A DNA stretch of 64,000 bases. Origin: Dactylis glomerata (lineage: Eukaryota; Streptophyta; Magnoliopsida; Poales; Poaceae). Of the stretch, positions 12,985 to 22,991 are shown piece by piece. Positions within the stretch are counted from its first letter, which is position 1; the number at the start of each line of letters is the position of its first letter. The translations under genes and the position numbers were made by a program. Below the pieces are notes generated by a model. The model did no database searches and was not told the DNA's origin. It saw only the letters and a list, made by a program, of their open reading frames with translations. Location: NCBI GenBank assembly GCA_007115705.1, contig QXEO01000550.1:308111-372110 (forward strand), read 5' to 3'.

Positions 12985-13909
12985 TGATAGGGCAAAGGTG
13001 TCCGATCTTTCAATGAGATCTTGATATGTCGATTTGGTGGGTGGAGTTCGTGCTTGACGTTCCGACTACACGTGCGAAGCTCGTGCGCCAATGCAATCGC
13101 TAGGACAATCTCCGGGAGTTACTGATCTTGCGGATGCACGATCAGCCTAACCAGCGAGGGTCTTAATTCCTACCTGAAATCGAGAACAAGTAAGAACTAA
13201 TACTGCAATCAAGATATTGCGGATGAAAGATGTATGCTTTATTCAAAAGGTGGGATTCCGAATAGGCGATCTTCTTCTGGGCGATTGGCCTCAAAAGTTG
13301 AGCTCATAGTTGCAGCAATGGCTAACTTTAGTCTAATCAAAATCCGAGTTCTAATGACGGCTACGGGGGGTATTTGAGGAGGAAAAGGTAGGGGTGCGAC
13401 CAGCCATGGGTATGGTGGTCGAACGGAACCCTAACAGGCCTTTTCTCCTCAAATTCGGACTCCTAAAAGTGGCTGTCTTATTTGCTGCGAAAATTACATG
13501 GGCCTGGCCCAAAAATAAAAGTGACGCAGCACCATATCTATCTACGGACGAATTTATGAAGTAGTTCTTTGTATATTTCGTCCAAGTCTTCATCCTTCAT
13601 TACGGTGGCTTCAAAGTTCTGAAATCTCCACTCGTGGCATCTTCTTCAATCCTCAAACGCTTGCTGCCATCTCCATGCATGATCATGCTCCAATGCTTGT
13701 CCCTCTCATCCATGCTAGGTCCATCATTCCTAAGAATAACAAACATATCTGATTTAGGCAGCATCATATTCTCATATATGTGAGAAAGAGTTCCAAGAAA
13801 CGAAAGTACATGATAGTTAAGTTGCTTGGCACGAGCTCGAGTGATGGGTCCTTGTATGTGTTCCGCTGTAGGTGCAGCGGTTGTATCAATAGATGGGATG
13901 TCCTCATCA
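12985..13909 (-). repeat. Element A 5' LTR
   Basis: 925-bp partner of 6267-7191. It is followed on the right by the TSD CAAGG and then LARD sequence. Confidence 0.92.
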
Positions 13910-13914
13910 CAAGG

Positions 13915-15203
13915 AGTGACAAGCCACAATTTGATAACTCTGCAGAGGTGCGTTGCTTTACCCATGAGAGACCTTAACCTTGTTGCACAACCGGGCGTAC
14001 TTTCCCGTCCACACACTTTGGTATGGGGCCCAGTATAAGATCCAAGCCAATCACTGCCCTTCTCCGCGACCCCGCATGGTCACCCTTTTGCTTCGCTCAG
14101 GCAACGGTAAGCCCCGATTTACGACATAGCCAACGCGCAAGCCCCGATTTACATGCCCGAGATACCCACAATCCATCATAGACACCAGGTACCGAGGGAA
14201 CTTAGGGGTCCGACCCTTGTTGTCAGGAAATGCTATATGATTTACATCCTGACCATTCGGTATGGTCCTCTGTTGACATGCAAAAGGAAGAAGATCCAGC
14301 TGACTTTCCCGTCGCATTCCAGATCTCATGGGTAACGCGCATTGTACGGCGCAAGAATCACTGGTGACATTTGTTATTAATCCTAGGGTTTACTTTCCTG
14401 TGCAAATGGAACCTCCACCACAACAATCATACCATGGTTCCATTTGCCAGCCGTCCTAGGTTACCACCACTCGGGTCGATAACCAGCTAGTCATATTAAT
14501 TATAAAAGAAAACCTTTTTCTTTTAGATGTAGTAGTAATACCACAGGTATGTATTTGCAAGTAATTTGATAAAATTAATCAAGAGGTACGAGCAAGAGTG
14601 AACTTGCCTTTTTGACTGCAAGATTATGCAAGTCAAGGTCTTCAATACGTAAGAAATCCAAATTCTATGCAACATGATATGCATAATAGATGCTATGCAA
14701 CAATCTAAGCGTAACCTATCCCCGATGATTTGTTATTATTGCGTTATGGTGACTTCTTTGTGATGTGTAGTACTTTTATGTTCAATTACACATCCAAGGT
14801 TGGTATGAGTTTTAAGTTAGTTGACTAACCTTCATAAACAACATATTAAAACTTAATATAAGATTTAATGTGTTAGGGTTTACCATTATTGGTTGTTATT
14901 GCTAAAGACTGCTATAGTAATAAGTGAGGACTTGAAAGTAACACTTTTAAGTGGTGCCTATCATTAGCAAACAAGTAGTTGATTATGGACATGCAAAGTT
15001 GAAGCAATTCTTATTTCATAAGAATACCTAGTCGGTCTTAGGGTTGACAACAATCTTAACACACATATAGAATTATTTATGTTCAAGCTTAGTGAAAGGG
15101 TTTGATATTTAGTTCCAAGGTATCTTAAAAGAATAACATTTGAACAACATATTTCCTAATGAAATAAAGTATTACAAATAAGATTTTAGTGTTCTAGGGT
15201 TTA
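13915..15203 (-). repeat. LARD 3' LTR, block 2
   Basis: Collinear with 47244 to about 48570. The other copy carries roughly 41 extra bases near 47995-48040 that are absent here. No gene is seen. Confidence 0.88.
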
Positions 15204-16128
15204 TGATGAGGACATCCCATCTATTGATACACCCGCTGTACCTACAGCGGAACACATACAAGGACCCATCACTCGAGCTCGTGCCAAGCAACTTAACTAT
15301 CAGGTACTTTCGTTTCTTGGAACTCTTTCTCACATACATGAGAATATGATGCTGCCTAAATCAGATATGTTTGTTACTCTTAGGAATGATGGACCTAGCA
15401 TGGATGAGAGGGACAAGCATTGGAGCATGATCGTGCATGGAGATGGCAGCATGCGTTTGAGGATTGAAGAAGACGCCACGAGTGGAGATTTCAGAACTTT
15501 GAAGCCACCATAATGAAGGATGAAGACTTGGACGAAATATACAAAGAGCTACTTCATAATTTCGTCCATAAATACATATGGTGCTGCGTCACTTCTATTT
15601 TTGGGCCAGGCCCATGTAAATTTCGCAGCAAATAAGACAGCCACTTTTAGGAGTCCGAATTTGAGGAGAAAAGGCCTGTTAGGGGTCCGTTCGACCACCC
15701 AACCCATGGCTGGTCGCACCCCTACCTTTTCCTCCTCAAATACCCCCGTAGCCGTCATTAGAACTCGGATTTTGATTAGACTAAAAGTTAGCCCTTGCTG
15801 CAACTACGAGCTCGACTTTTGAGGCCAATCGCCCAGAAGAAGACCGCCTATTCGGAATCCCACCTTTTGAATAAAGCATACATCTTTCATCCGCAATATC
15901 TTGATTGCTGTATTAGTTCTTACTTGTTCTCGATTTCAGGTAGGAATTAAGACCCTCGCTGGTCAGGCTGATCGTGCACCCACAAGATCAGTAACTCCCG
16001 GAGATTGTCCTAGCGATTGCATTGGCGCACGAGCTTCGCACGTGTAGTCGGATCGTCAAGCACAAACTCCACCCACCAAATCGACGTATCAAGATCTCAT
16101 CGAAAGATCGGACACCTTTGCCCTATCA
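15204..16128 (+). repeat. Element B 5' LTR
   Basis: TGATGAGG...CCCTATCA, 925 bp. Its first 310 bases duplicate the 3' end of the polyprotein frame. A possible poly(A) signal AATAAA lies near 15870. Confidence 0.93.
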
Positions 16129-16130
16129 AG

Positions 16131-16140
16131 TGGTATCAGA
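16131..16140 (+). other. Element B primer binding site
   Basis: TGGTATCAGA, two bases downstream of the LTR end; iMet-type. Confidence 0.83.
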
Positions 16141-16552
16141 TTTCAGGTTGCTCGGTGAGATTTACTGTTTTCGTAGTTTAGATTGCATCAGTGTTCATAC
16201 CTATAAACCACGAAAAAGCCAAAAAATACAGTTAGGGTTAGATCATCTCGTCCCATAAACCATCCGAGCCTTTGCATTGTCTTTTCAGTTTGCATCGTTG
16301 AATTTGTGTCTGCATCCGCGTGTCGAGTTGCTGGTCTTAGTGTCTGTTCCTTTAGAGTTTCGAGTTCGATTCACCTTAGTCCCGCCGCCGCCGCACGCTT
16401 GCACCACTGCTCCGCCATATCCTTCCACCACCACGCCATATACTTCCGCCACCGCCTTCACATAAGTTCTTGTTCGTTCTTCCCAATTTCATCCGTACCT
16501 TTTTCAGAGTCCGTGAGTTAGGTTTCGGTCGCCAGTCAAGAGGAGGAAGAAG

Positions 16553-16587
<35 letters not shown>

Positions 16588-17286
16588 AACTCCGCATCCA
16601 AGTCGGGTTGACCCGTTCCTACTAGTGCATTCCGAATTCAGTCTGAATTTTGACAGTTCCGTCAGTTTTTTGACGGTTTTCGACAGCAAATTTCAACTGG
16701 TCATAACTTTTGCATACGAACTCCGTTTTCGACGTGCGAGTACTCAAAATGTTCGTAGCGAAAAGATCTACGTGACCACAACCACTACGTCGTTGTGCGA
16801 CACCCAGAACTCCCAAAAAAGGCCGGGAAGGCTGAGTTTTTGCCCTCCGAAGTTTCAGACCTGACAATTCCTGCAGATCTTCACTTATATTTTGCTTGGG
16901 AGCTGTTCCTTTCTGCTTGTGGGGCCGCGCCGTGACTTCCTTAGTGTTCTCGGCTCGCGTCTCTAGCTTGGTATAGCCTAGGACCAGCACAGTACCGTGG
17001 TTGAGCATTCTTTCAACATTGCATTGCTGTTTTGACATTTGCTGTATTTTTGCTACCATATAAGCCTTCCTACAGCTCCACATATTTCTGCACGTGCTTT
17101 GTATCGACACCTGGTAATCGCTTGTGCAATTTTGGGAGTCGCTGTTCTTTGCTGGTTGCATATCACCTTCCTCCTGTTGGGTAAGAACTTGTAAGAGCTT
17201 TGTATACCGCTTGACGGATTACGCGTGATCCCGCCATATTCCATAGTGCATAGGTATATATATTTGTGCTTGCTTCCACGCTAACC
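16141..17286 (+). other. Element B leader, non-coding
   Basis: Untranslated leader of about 1.1 kb. It contains a run of about 29 A at 16556-16584, far longer than the equivalent tract in element A (near 12547-12557). The tract is consistent with slippage in a young copy. No ORF is supported. Confidence 0.65.
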
Positions 17287-20200
17287 ATGACAGGAACCCC
17301 GAAGGATGATGTTGATCCAGAGAAGATGACTAGTGCAGAGTTGCATGCCCACTTCACACGGCTGTTGGTGGGGCGTGCACAAGATGTGGACACACGCTTG
17401 GGTGATGTTGATTCCAAGCTTTCTGATGCGATGGACAAGATGGCTGGTCTTGAGGCATCCTTCAACACCAAGCTCGATGCCCGGTTCCAGGAAGTCCTGG
17501 CCCGTTTACCACCACTGCCACGGCCGGCCGTCCCTGTACCACGTGCTCGCCGCGTTCCTCTTACAGCTGCGGCAGCTGCTGCGGCCGCTACGGAGGCGGC
17601 CACCCAGGACGGATATGCTGCTGACGAGGGGGAAAACGAGTTCGAAGATGAAAACGAGCTCGACGAGGACGAGGTCCAACAACCTGCACCTGGCCGTCCG
17701 CGGCAATACAACCGCAACGCTCGTCCACCTCCGCGTCCGGTACGTGATGATGACCATGTGGCTAAGCTAAAATTAAATATTCCGCCATTTGAGGGTAGAT
17801 ATAATCCTGATGCATATCTCACTTGGGAATTAGAAGTAGAGCAACGTTTTGCATGTTTACGCTACCCTGAGCATTTGCGTGTTAGTGCTGCTACATGTGA
17901 ATTTACTGATTTTGCTTCTATCTGGTGGTCTGAATATTGTCGAGTCAATCATGCTAATATTCCTGCTACTTGGCTTGGTCTAAAACATGCCATGCGTACT
18001 CGTTTTGTACCTCCACATTATCAACGAGACTTGCTTAAAAAATTAACTCGTTTAGAACAAGGCAAAAATTCTGTACAAGAGTATTATCAAGAGTTACAAA
18101 CGGGCATGATTCGTTGTGGTATTGTAGAGGATAATGAAGCTATGCTTGCACGTTTCTTTGGTGGTTTAAATAAGGAGATTCAGCATATTTTAGACTACAA
18201 GGAGTACAATACTATTACTCGTTTATTTCACCTTGCTTGCAAAGCTGAACTTGAAGTGCAGGATCGTCAACCATCATGGAGAAGACCTAATAATTCTGCA
18301 GGTCGTACTTCTTCATGGTCTGCGCGCCAATCAGCTCCACCTTCTCGTGGGGATGCACCAGGTCCTTCCACCTCCAGGTATACCACGCCGACGTCAAGAA
18401 CGCCACCTGCTCCTGCTCCTGCTCCATCACCATCTGCTGGTCCGACACGGAGTTCTTCTTCCATGGCCTCCACGGGGAAGACTCGCGATATTCAATGTCG
18501 CAAGTGTTTTGGGTTTGGTCACATTGAAAAAGAATGCAGAACCAAACGTGTGATGGTGGTACTTGAAGATGGCGAATATGACTCTGCAAGTGATTTTGAT
18601 GATGATACATTGGCACTTATTGCTGCACGTGATGGTGCCAATTCTGATTCTGACAAGGAGATGGAGGTAATGGGAGCTGAAACTGCTGATCAATACAAGA
18701 GCTTAGTTGCACAACGTGTCTTGAGTGTGCAATTGAGCAAGGCTGAGCATGATCAACGCCACAACTTGTTTCAAACAAGAGGCGTTGTTAAGGAGAGAGC
18801 TATCCGGATCATCATTGATGGAGGGAGTTGTAACAATCTGGCTAGTATTGACATGGTGGAGAAGCTTGCTCTGCCCACACGACAACGACCTCATCCATAT
18901 TACATTCAATGGTTTGAGAGCTCCCGTAAGCTCAAGGTAACAAGAACTGCACGCGTGCATTTTACTATTGGTACTTATTCAGATTTTGTTGATTGTGATG
19001 TTGTACCTATGCAAGCTTGTTCTTTGTTACTTGGTAGACCATGGCAATTTGATAGAGAATCTGTACATAATGGTAAAACAAATCAGTATTCTCTTACACA
19101 TGCTGGCAAGAAAATTGGACTTAAACCCATGACTCCGGAACAAATTTTGAAAGATGATCTTGCTAGAGCTAGTAGATTAAAAAATGAGGACAAACATAAG
19201 AGTGAGAATCAGATTATTGCTGCAGATTTTGTACCACCTAAGCATTCTTCTAAATCTGATTCTAACCATGCTACTGAAATTCGTTTGAAGAATCCTTGTT
19301 TACTTGCTAGCAAATCTGATCTTGCTGAAATTGATGTCAATATTACTCCATGCTATGCTATTATTTGCAAAGAAGTACTGTTTTCATTTGAGGATATGCC
19401 TCCTTCTTTGCCACCTGCGGTTGCTAACCTTTTGCAGGAATACATGGATGTTTTTCCACAAGATGTTCCACCTGGACTTCCACCTATTCGTGGAATAGAA
19501 CACCAAATTGATTTGATTCCAGGAGCTTCGCTGCCCAACCGTGCGCCATATCGCACCAATCCTGAAGAAACAAAAGAGATACAACGACAGATCCAGAGTT
19601 TATTGGACAAAGGTTATATTCGTGAGTCTCTTAGTCCATGCGCTGTTCCTATTATTTTAGTACCTAAGAAAGATGGTTCTTCGCGCATGTGTACTGATTG
19701 TCGTGCTATTAATAATATTACCATTCGATATCGTCACCCTATACCTCGTTTGGATGACATGCTAGATGAGTTGAGTGGTTCTATTATGTTCTCTAAAGTT
19801 GATTTGCGTAGTGGTTACCACCAAATTCGTATGCAATTAGGAGATGAATGGAAAACAGCTTTTAAAACTAAGTTCGGTTTATATGAGTGGTTAGTAATGC
19901 CGTTTGGTTTAACTAATGCACCTAGTACCTTTATGAGACTGATGAACGAAGTTTTCCGTGCTTTTATTGGTCGTTTTGTGGTGGTATATTTTGATGACAT
20001 TCTCATATATAGCAAATCTTTAGAGGACCATTTGGATCATTTACGTGCTGTTTTCAATGCTTTACGTGATGCACGTTTGTATGGTAATCTTGAGAAGTGC
20101 ACCTTCTGCACAAATAGAGTTGCTTTTCTTGGTTATGTTGTTACAGAACAGGGAATTGAAGTTGATCCAGCCAAGATTGAAGCTATTGATAATTGGCCAC

Positions 20201-22371
20201 AGCCCAAGACGGTCACCCAAGTAAGGAGTTTTCTTGGTCTTGCTGGGTTTTATAGGCGCTTTGTCAAAGATTTTGGTTCTATTGCTGCGTCATTGAATGA
20301 GCTCACAAAGAAGGATGTGCCCTTTGTTTGGGGCGATGCACAACAAGAGGCCTTCATGATACTGAAAGATAAGTTAACACATGCTCCATTACTCCAACTT
20401 CCTGATTTTAATAAGACGTTTGAACTTGAATGTGATGCTAGTGGCATTGGTTTGGGAGGTGTGTTATTACAAGAGGGCAAACCTGTAGCATATTTTAGTG
20501 AAAAATTGAGTGGGCCTAGTCTGAACTATTCTACTTATGATAAAGAATTATATGCGCTGGTTCGGACATTAGAAACTTGGCAACATTATTTATGGCCTAA
20601 AGAATTTGTTATACATTCTGATCATGAATCTTTGAAGCATATTCGTAGTCAAGCAAAACTGAATCGTCGCCATGCCAAGTGGGTTGAATTTATTGAATCT
20701 TTTCCTTATGTTATCAAACACAAAAAGGGTAAAGATAATATTATTGCTGATGCTTTGTCGCGCCGTTATACTATGTTATCTCAGCTTGACTTCAAAATTT
20801 TTGGGTTGGAAACTATAAAGGAACAATACTTGCATGATGCTGAATTTAAAGATGTGTTGCAAAATTGTAAAGATGGTAGGACATGGAACAAATTCATCCT
20901 TAATGATGGATTTGTGTTCCGTGCTAACAAACTATGCATCCCAGATGGTTCCGTTCGTCTTTTGTTGTTACAGGAGGCGCATGGAGGAGGATTAATGGGA
21001 CACTTTGGTGTCAAGAAGACGGAGGATGTTCTTGCTGCACACTTCTTTTGGCCACGCATGCGGCGAGATGTTGAGAGATTCGTGGCACGCTGCACTACTT
21101 GTCAAAAAGCTAAGTCTCGCCTTAATCCACATGGTTTATATATGCCTCTTCCTGTTCCTAGTGTTCCTTGGGAGGATATTTCAATGGACTTTGTTTTGGG
21201 ATTACCTCGTACACAGAAGGGGAGGGATAGTATTTTTGTTGTTGTGGATCGGTTTTCTAAGATGGCACACTTTATTCCTTGTCACAAGACCGATGATGCT
21301 GCGCACATTGCTGAATTATTTTTTCGTGATATCGTTCGTTTGCATGGTGTGCCAAATACTATTGTTTCTGATCGTGATACTAAATTTCTTAGCCACTTTT
21401 GGAGATGTTTATGGGCTAAGTTGGGGACTAAATTGCTGTTTAGTACTACATGTCATCCCCAAACTGATGGACAAACTGAAGTAGTTAATAGAACTTTATC
21501 TACCATGCTGCGGGCTGTTTTAAAGAAGAACTTAAAATTGTGGGAGGAATGTTTGCCTCATATTGAGTTTGCTTATAATCGTTCGCTGCATTCTACCACA
21601 AAGATGAGCCCTTTTCAGATTGTCTATGGTTTTGTTCCACGTGCACCTATTGATTTGTTGCCTTTACCATCTTCAGTGCAAAATAATTTCGATGCTACAC
21701 AGCGTGCTGAATTGATTTTAAAATTGCATGCAACTACTAAAGACAACATAGAACGCATGAATGTTAAGTATAAAGTTGCTGGGGATAGAGGACGAAAGCA
21801 TGTTGTGTTTGAGGTTGGTGATCTTGTTTGGTTGCATTTGCGCAAAGATCGTTTTCCTGATTTGCGCAAGTCTAAGTTAATGCCACGTGCTGATGGTCCT
21901 TTTAAGGTGATAGAGAAAATCAATGATAATGCATATAAACTGGAGCTTCCTGCAGATTTTGGTACGGTAAGTCCTACATTTAACATTGCAGATTTAAAAC
22001 CTTACTTCGGTGAAGAAGATGAGGTTGCGTCGAGGACGACTTCAATTCAAGAAGGGGAGCATGATGAGGACATCCCATCTATTGATACACCCGCTGTACC
22101 TACAGCGGAACACATACAAGGACCCATCACTCGAGCTCGTGCCAAGCAACTTAACTATCAGGTACTTTCGTTTCTTGGAACTCTTTCTCACATACATGAG
22201 AATATGATGCTGCCTAAATCAGATATGTTTGTTACTCTTAGGAATGATGGACCTAGCATGGATGAGAGGGACAAGCATTGGAGCATGATCGTGCATGGAG
22301 ATGGCAGCATGCGTTTGAGGATTGAAGAAGACGCCACGAGTGGAGATTTCAGAACTTTGAAGCCACCATAA
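17287..22371 (+). CDS. Element B gag-pol polyprotein, intact
   Basis: A single 1694-aa frame from the ATG at 17287 (a GTG 21 bases upstream only extends the open frame). In order it has a gag core (about residues 160-330), a CCHC knuckle CRKCFGFGHIEKEC (about 404), and a protease with IIDGG (about 510). RT follows (about 760-950) with YFDD in VVVYFDDILIYS, then RNase H from ECDASG (about 1048). Integrase has an HHCC finger ending CTTCQKAK and a DDE core in SMDFVLG, IVSDRDTKF and TDGQTEVVN (about 1230-1410). A C-terminal tail follows from VGDLVWLHLRKDRFP (about 1510). No chromodomain is seen. The last roughly 102 codons lie inside the 3' LTR, as known for CRM elements. The product would process into capsid, protease, RT/RNase H and integrase for replication and insertion. 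Confidence 0.95.
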   Translation: MTGTPKDDVDPEKMTSAELHAHFTRLLVGRAQDVDTRLGDVDSKLSDAMDKMAGLEASFNTKLDARFQEVLARLPPLPRPAVPVPRARRVPLTAAAAAAAATEAATQDGYAADEGENEFEDENELDEDEVQQPAPGRPRQYNRNARPPPRPVRDDDHVAKLKLNIPPFEGRYNPDAYLTWELEVEQRFACLRYPEHLRVSAATCEFTDFASIWWSEYCRVNHANIPATWLGLKHAMRTRFVPPHYQRDLLKKLTRLEQGKNSVQEYYQELQTGMIRCGIVEDNEAMLARFFGGLNKEIQHILDYKEYNTITRLFHLACKAELEVQDRQPSWRRPNNSAGRTSSWSARQSAPPSRGDAPGPSTSRYTTPTSRTPPAPAPAPSPSAGPTRSSSSMASTGKTRDIQCRKCFGFGHIEKECRTKRVMVVLEDGEYDSASDFDDDTLALIAARDGANSDSDKEMEVMGAETADQYKSLVAQRVLSVQLSKAEHDQRHNLFQTRGVVKERAIRIIIDGGSCNNLASIDMVEKLALPTRQRPHPYYIQWFESSRKLKVTRTARVHFTIGTYSDFVDCDVVPMQACSLLLGRPWQFDRESVHNGKTNQYSLTHAGKKIGLKPMTPEQILKDDLARASRLKNEDKHKSENQIIAADFVPPKHSSKSDSNHATEIRLKNPCLLASKSDLAEIDVNITPCYAIICKEVLFSFEDMPPSLPPAVANLLQEYMDVFPQDVPPGLPPIRGIEHQIDLIPGASLPNRAPYRTNPEETKEIQRQIQSLLDKGYIRESLSPCAVPIILVPKKDGSSRMCTDCRAINNITIRYRHPIPRLDDMLDELSGSIMFSKVDLRSGYHQIRMQLGDEWKTAFKTKFGLYEWLVMPFGLTNAPSTFMRLMNEVFRAFIGRFVVVYFDDILIYSKSLEDHLDHLRAVFNALRDARLYGNLEKCTFCTNRVAFLGYVVTEQGIEVDPAKIEAIDNWPQPKTVTQVRSFLGLAGFYRRFVKDFGSIAASLNELTKKDVPFVWGDAQQEAFMILKDKLTHAPLLQLPDFNKTFELECDASGIGLGGVLLQEGKPVAYFSEKLSGPSLNYSTYDKELYALVRTLETWQHYLWPKEFVIHSDHESLKHIRSQAKLNRRHAKWVEFIESFPYVIKHKKGKDNIIADALSRRYTMLSQLDFKIFGLETIKEQYLHDAEFKDVLQNCKDGRTWNKFILNDGFVFRANKLCIPDGSVRLLLLQEAHGGGLMGHFGVKKTEDVLAAHFFWPRMRRDVERFVARCTTCQKAKSRLNPHGLYMPLPVPSVPWEDISMDFVLGLPRTQKGRDSIFVVVDRFSKMAHFIPCHKTDDAAHIAELFFRDIVRLHGVPNTIVSDRDTKFLSHFWRCLWAKLGTKLLFSTTCHPQTDGQTEVVNRTLSTMLRAVLKKNLKLWEECLPHIEFAYNRSLHSTTKMSPFQIVYGFVPRAPIDLLPLPSSVQNNFDATQRAELILKLHATTKDNIERMNVKYKVAGDRGRKHVVFEVGDLVWLHLRKDRFPDLRKSKLMPRADGPFKVIEKINDNAYKLELPADFGTVSPTFNIADLKPYFGEEDEVASRTTSIQEGEHDEDIPSIDTPAVPTAEHIQGPITRARAKQLNYQVLSFLGTLSHIHENMMLPKSDMFVTLRNDGPSMDERDKHWSMIVHGDGSMRLRIEEDATSGDFRTLKPP
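22049..22061 (+). other. Element B polypurine tract
   Basis: AAGAAGGGGAGCA directly before the 3' LTR, inside the polyprotein frame. Confidence 0.8.
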
Positions 22372-22986
22372 TGAAGGATGAAGACTTGGACGAAATATAC
22401 AAAGAGCTACTTCATAATTTCGTCCATAAATACATATGGTGCTGCGTCACTTCTATTTTTGGGCCAGGCCCATGTAAATTTCGCAGCAAATAAGACAGCC
22501 ACTTTTAGGAGTCCGAATTTGAGGAGAAAAGGCCTGTTAGGGGTCCGTTCGACCACCCAACCCATGGCTGGTCGCACCCCTACCTTTTCCTCCTCAAATA
22601 CCCCCGTAGCCGTCATTAGAACTCGGATTTTGATTAGACTAAAAGTTAGCCCTTGCTGCAACTACGAGCTCGACTTTTGAGGCCAATCGCCCAGAAGAAG
22701 ACCGCCTATTCGGAATCCCACCTTTTGAATAAAGCATACATCTTTCATCCGCAATATCTTGATTGCTGTATTAGTTCTTACTTGTTCTCGATTTCAGGTA
22801 GGAATTAAGACCCTCGCTGGTCAGGCTGATCGTGCACCCACAAGATCAGTAACTCCCGGAGATTGTCCTAGCGATTGCATTGGCGCACGAGCTTCGCACG
22901 TGTAGTCGGATCGTCAAGCACAAACTCCACCCACCAAATCGACGTATCAAGATCTCATCGAAAGATCGGACACCTTTGCCCTATCA
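22062..22986 (+). repeat. Element B 3' LTR
   Basis: 925 bp; I found no differences from the 5' LTR. It overlaps the end of the polyprotein (22062-22371). Confidence 0.93.
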
Positions 22987-22991
22987 GTTTA

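Larger units (their letters stand above)
6267..13909 (-). mobile_element. A: CRM-like Ty3/gypsy retrotransposon, minus strand, degenerate
   Basis: Two 925-bp LTRs (6267-7191 and 12985-13909) flank a minus-strand gag-pol, with exact TSD CAAGG (6262-6266, 13910-13914). I count about 18 differences between the LTRs, near 2%, so A is clearly older than its sister B. Total length is 7643 bp. It inserted into the LARD 3' LTR. Confidence 0.92.
15204..22986 (+). mobile_element. B: intact CRM-like Ty3/gypsy retrotransposon
   Basis: The 925-bp LTRs (15204-16128 and 22062-22986) appear identical throughout, and the TSD GTTTA is exact (15199-15203, 22987-22991). It carries an iMet-type primer site, a polypurine tract and an uninterrupted 1694-codon gag-pol. 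Length is 7783 bp. These features point to a very recent insertion that may still be mobile. Overlap of the polyprotein with the 3' LTR and the lack of a visible chromodomain suggest the CRM lineage; that assignment is an inference. Confidence 0.93.

Noticed and set aside
15520..15822. 100-codon ORF in element B's 5' LTR, identical to 22378-22680
   Set aside because: It is simply LTR sequence present twice; no known domain and no independent start context.
16556..16584. Run of about 29 A as a possible retroposed poly(A) tail
   Set aside because: Element A has a shorter T/A tract at the same place, so it is a microsatellite of the family leader.
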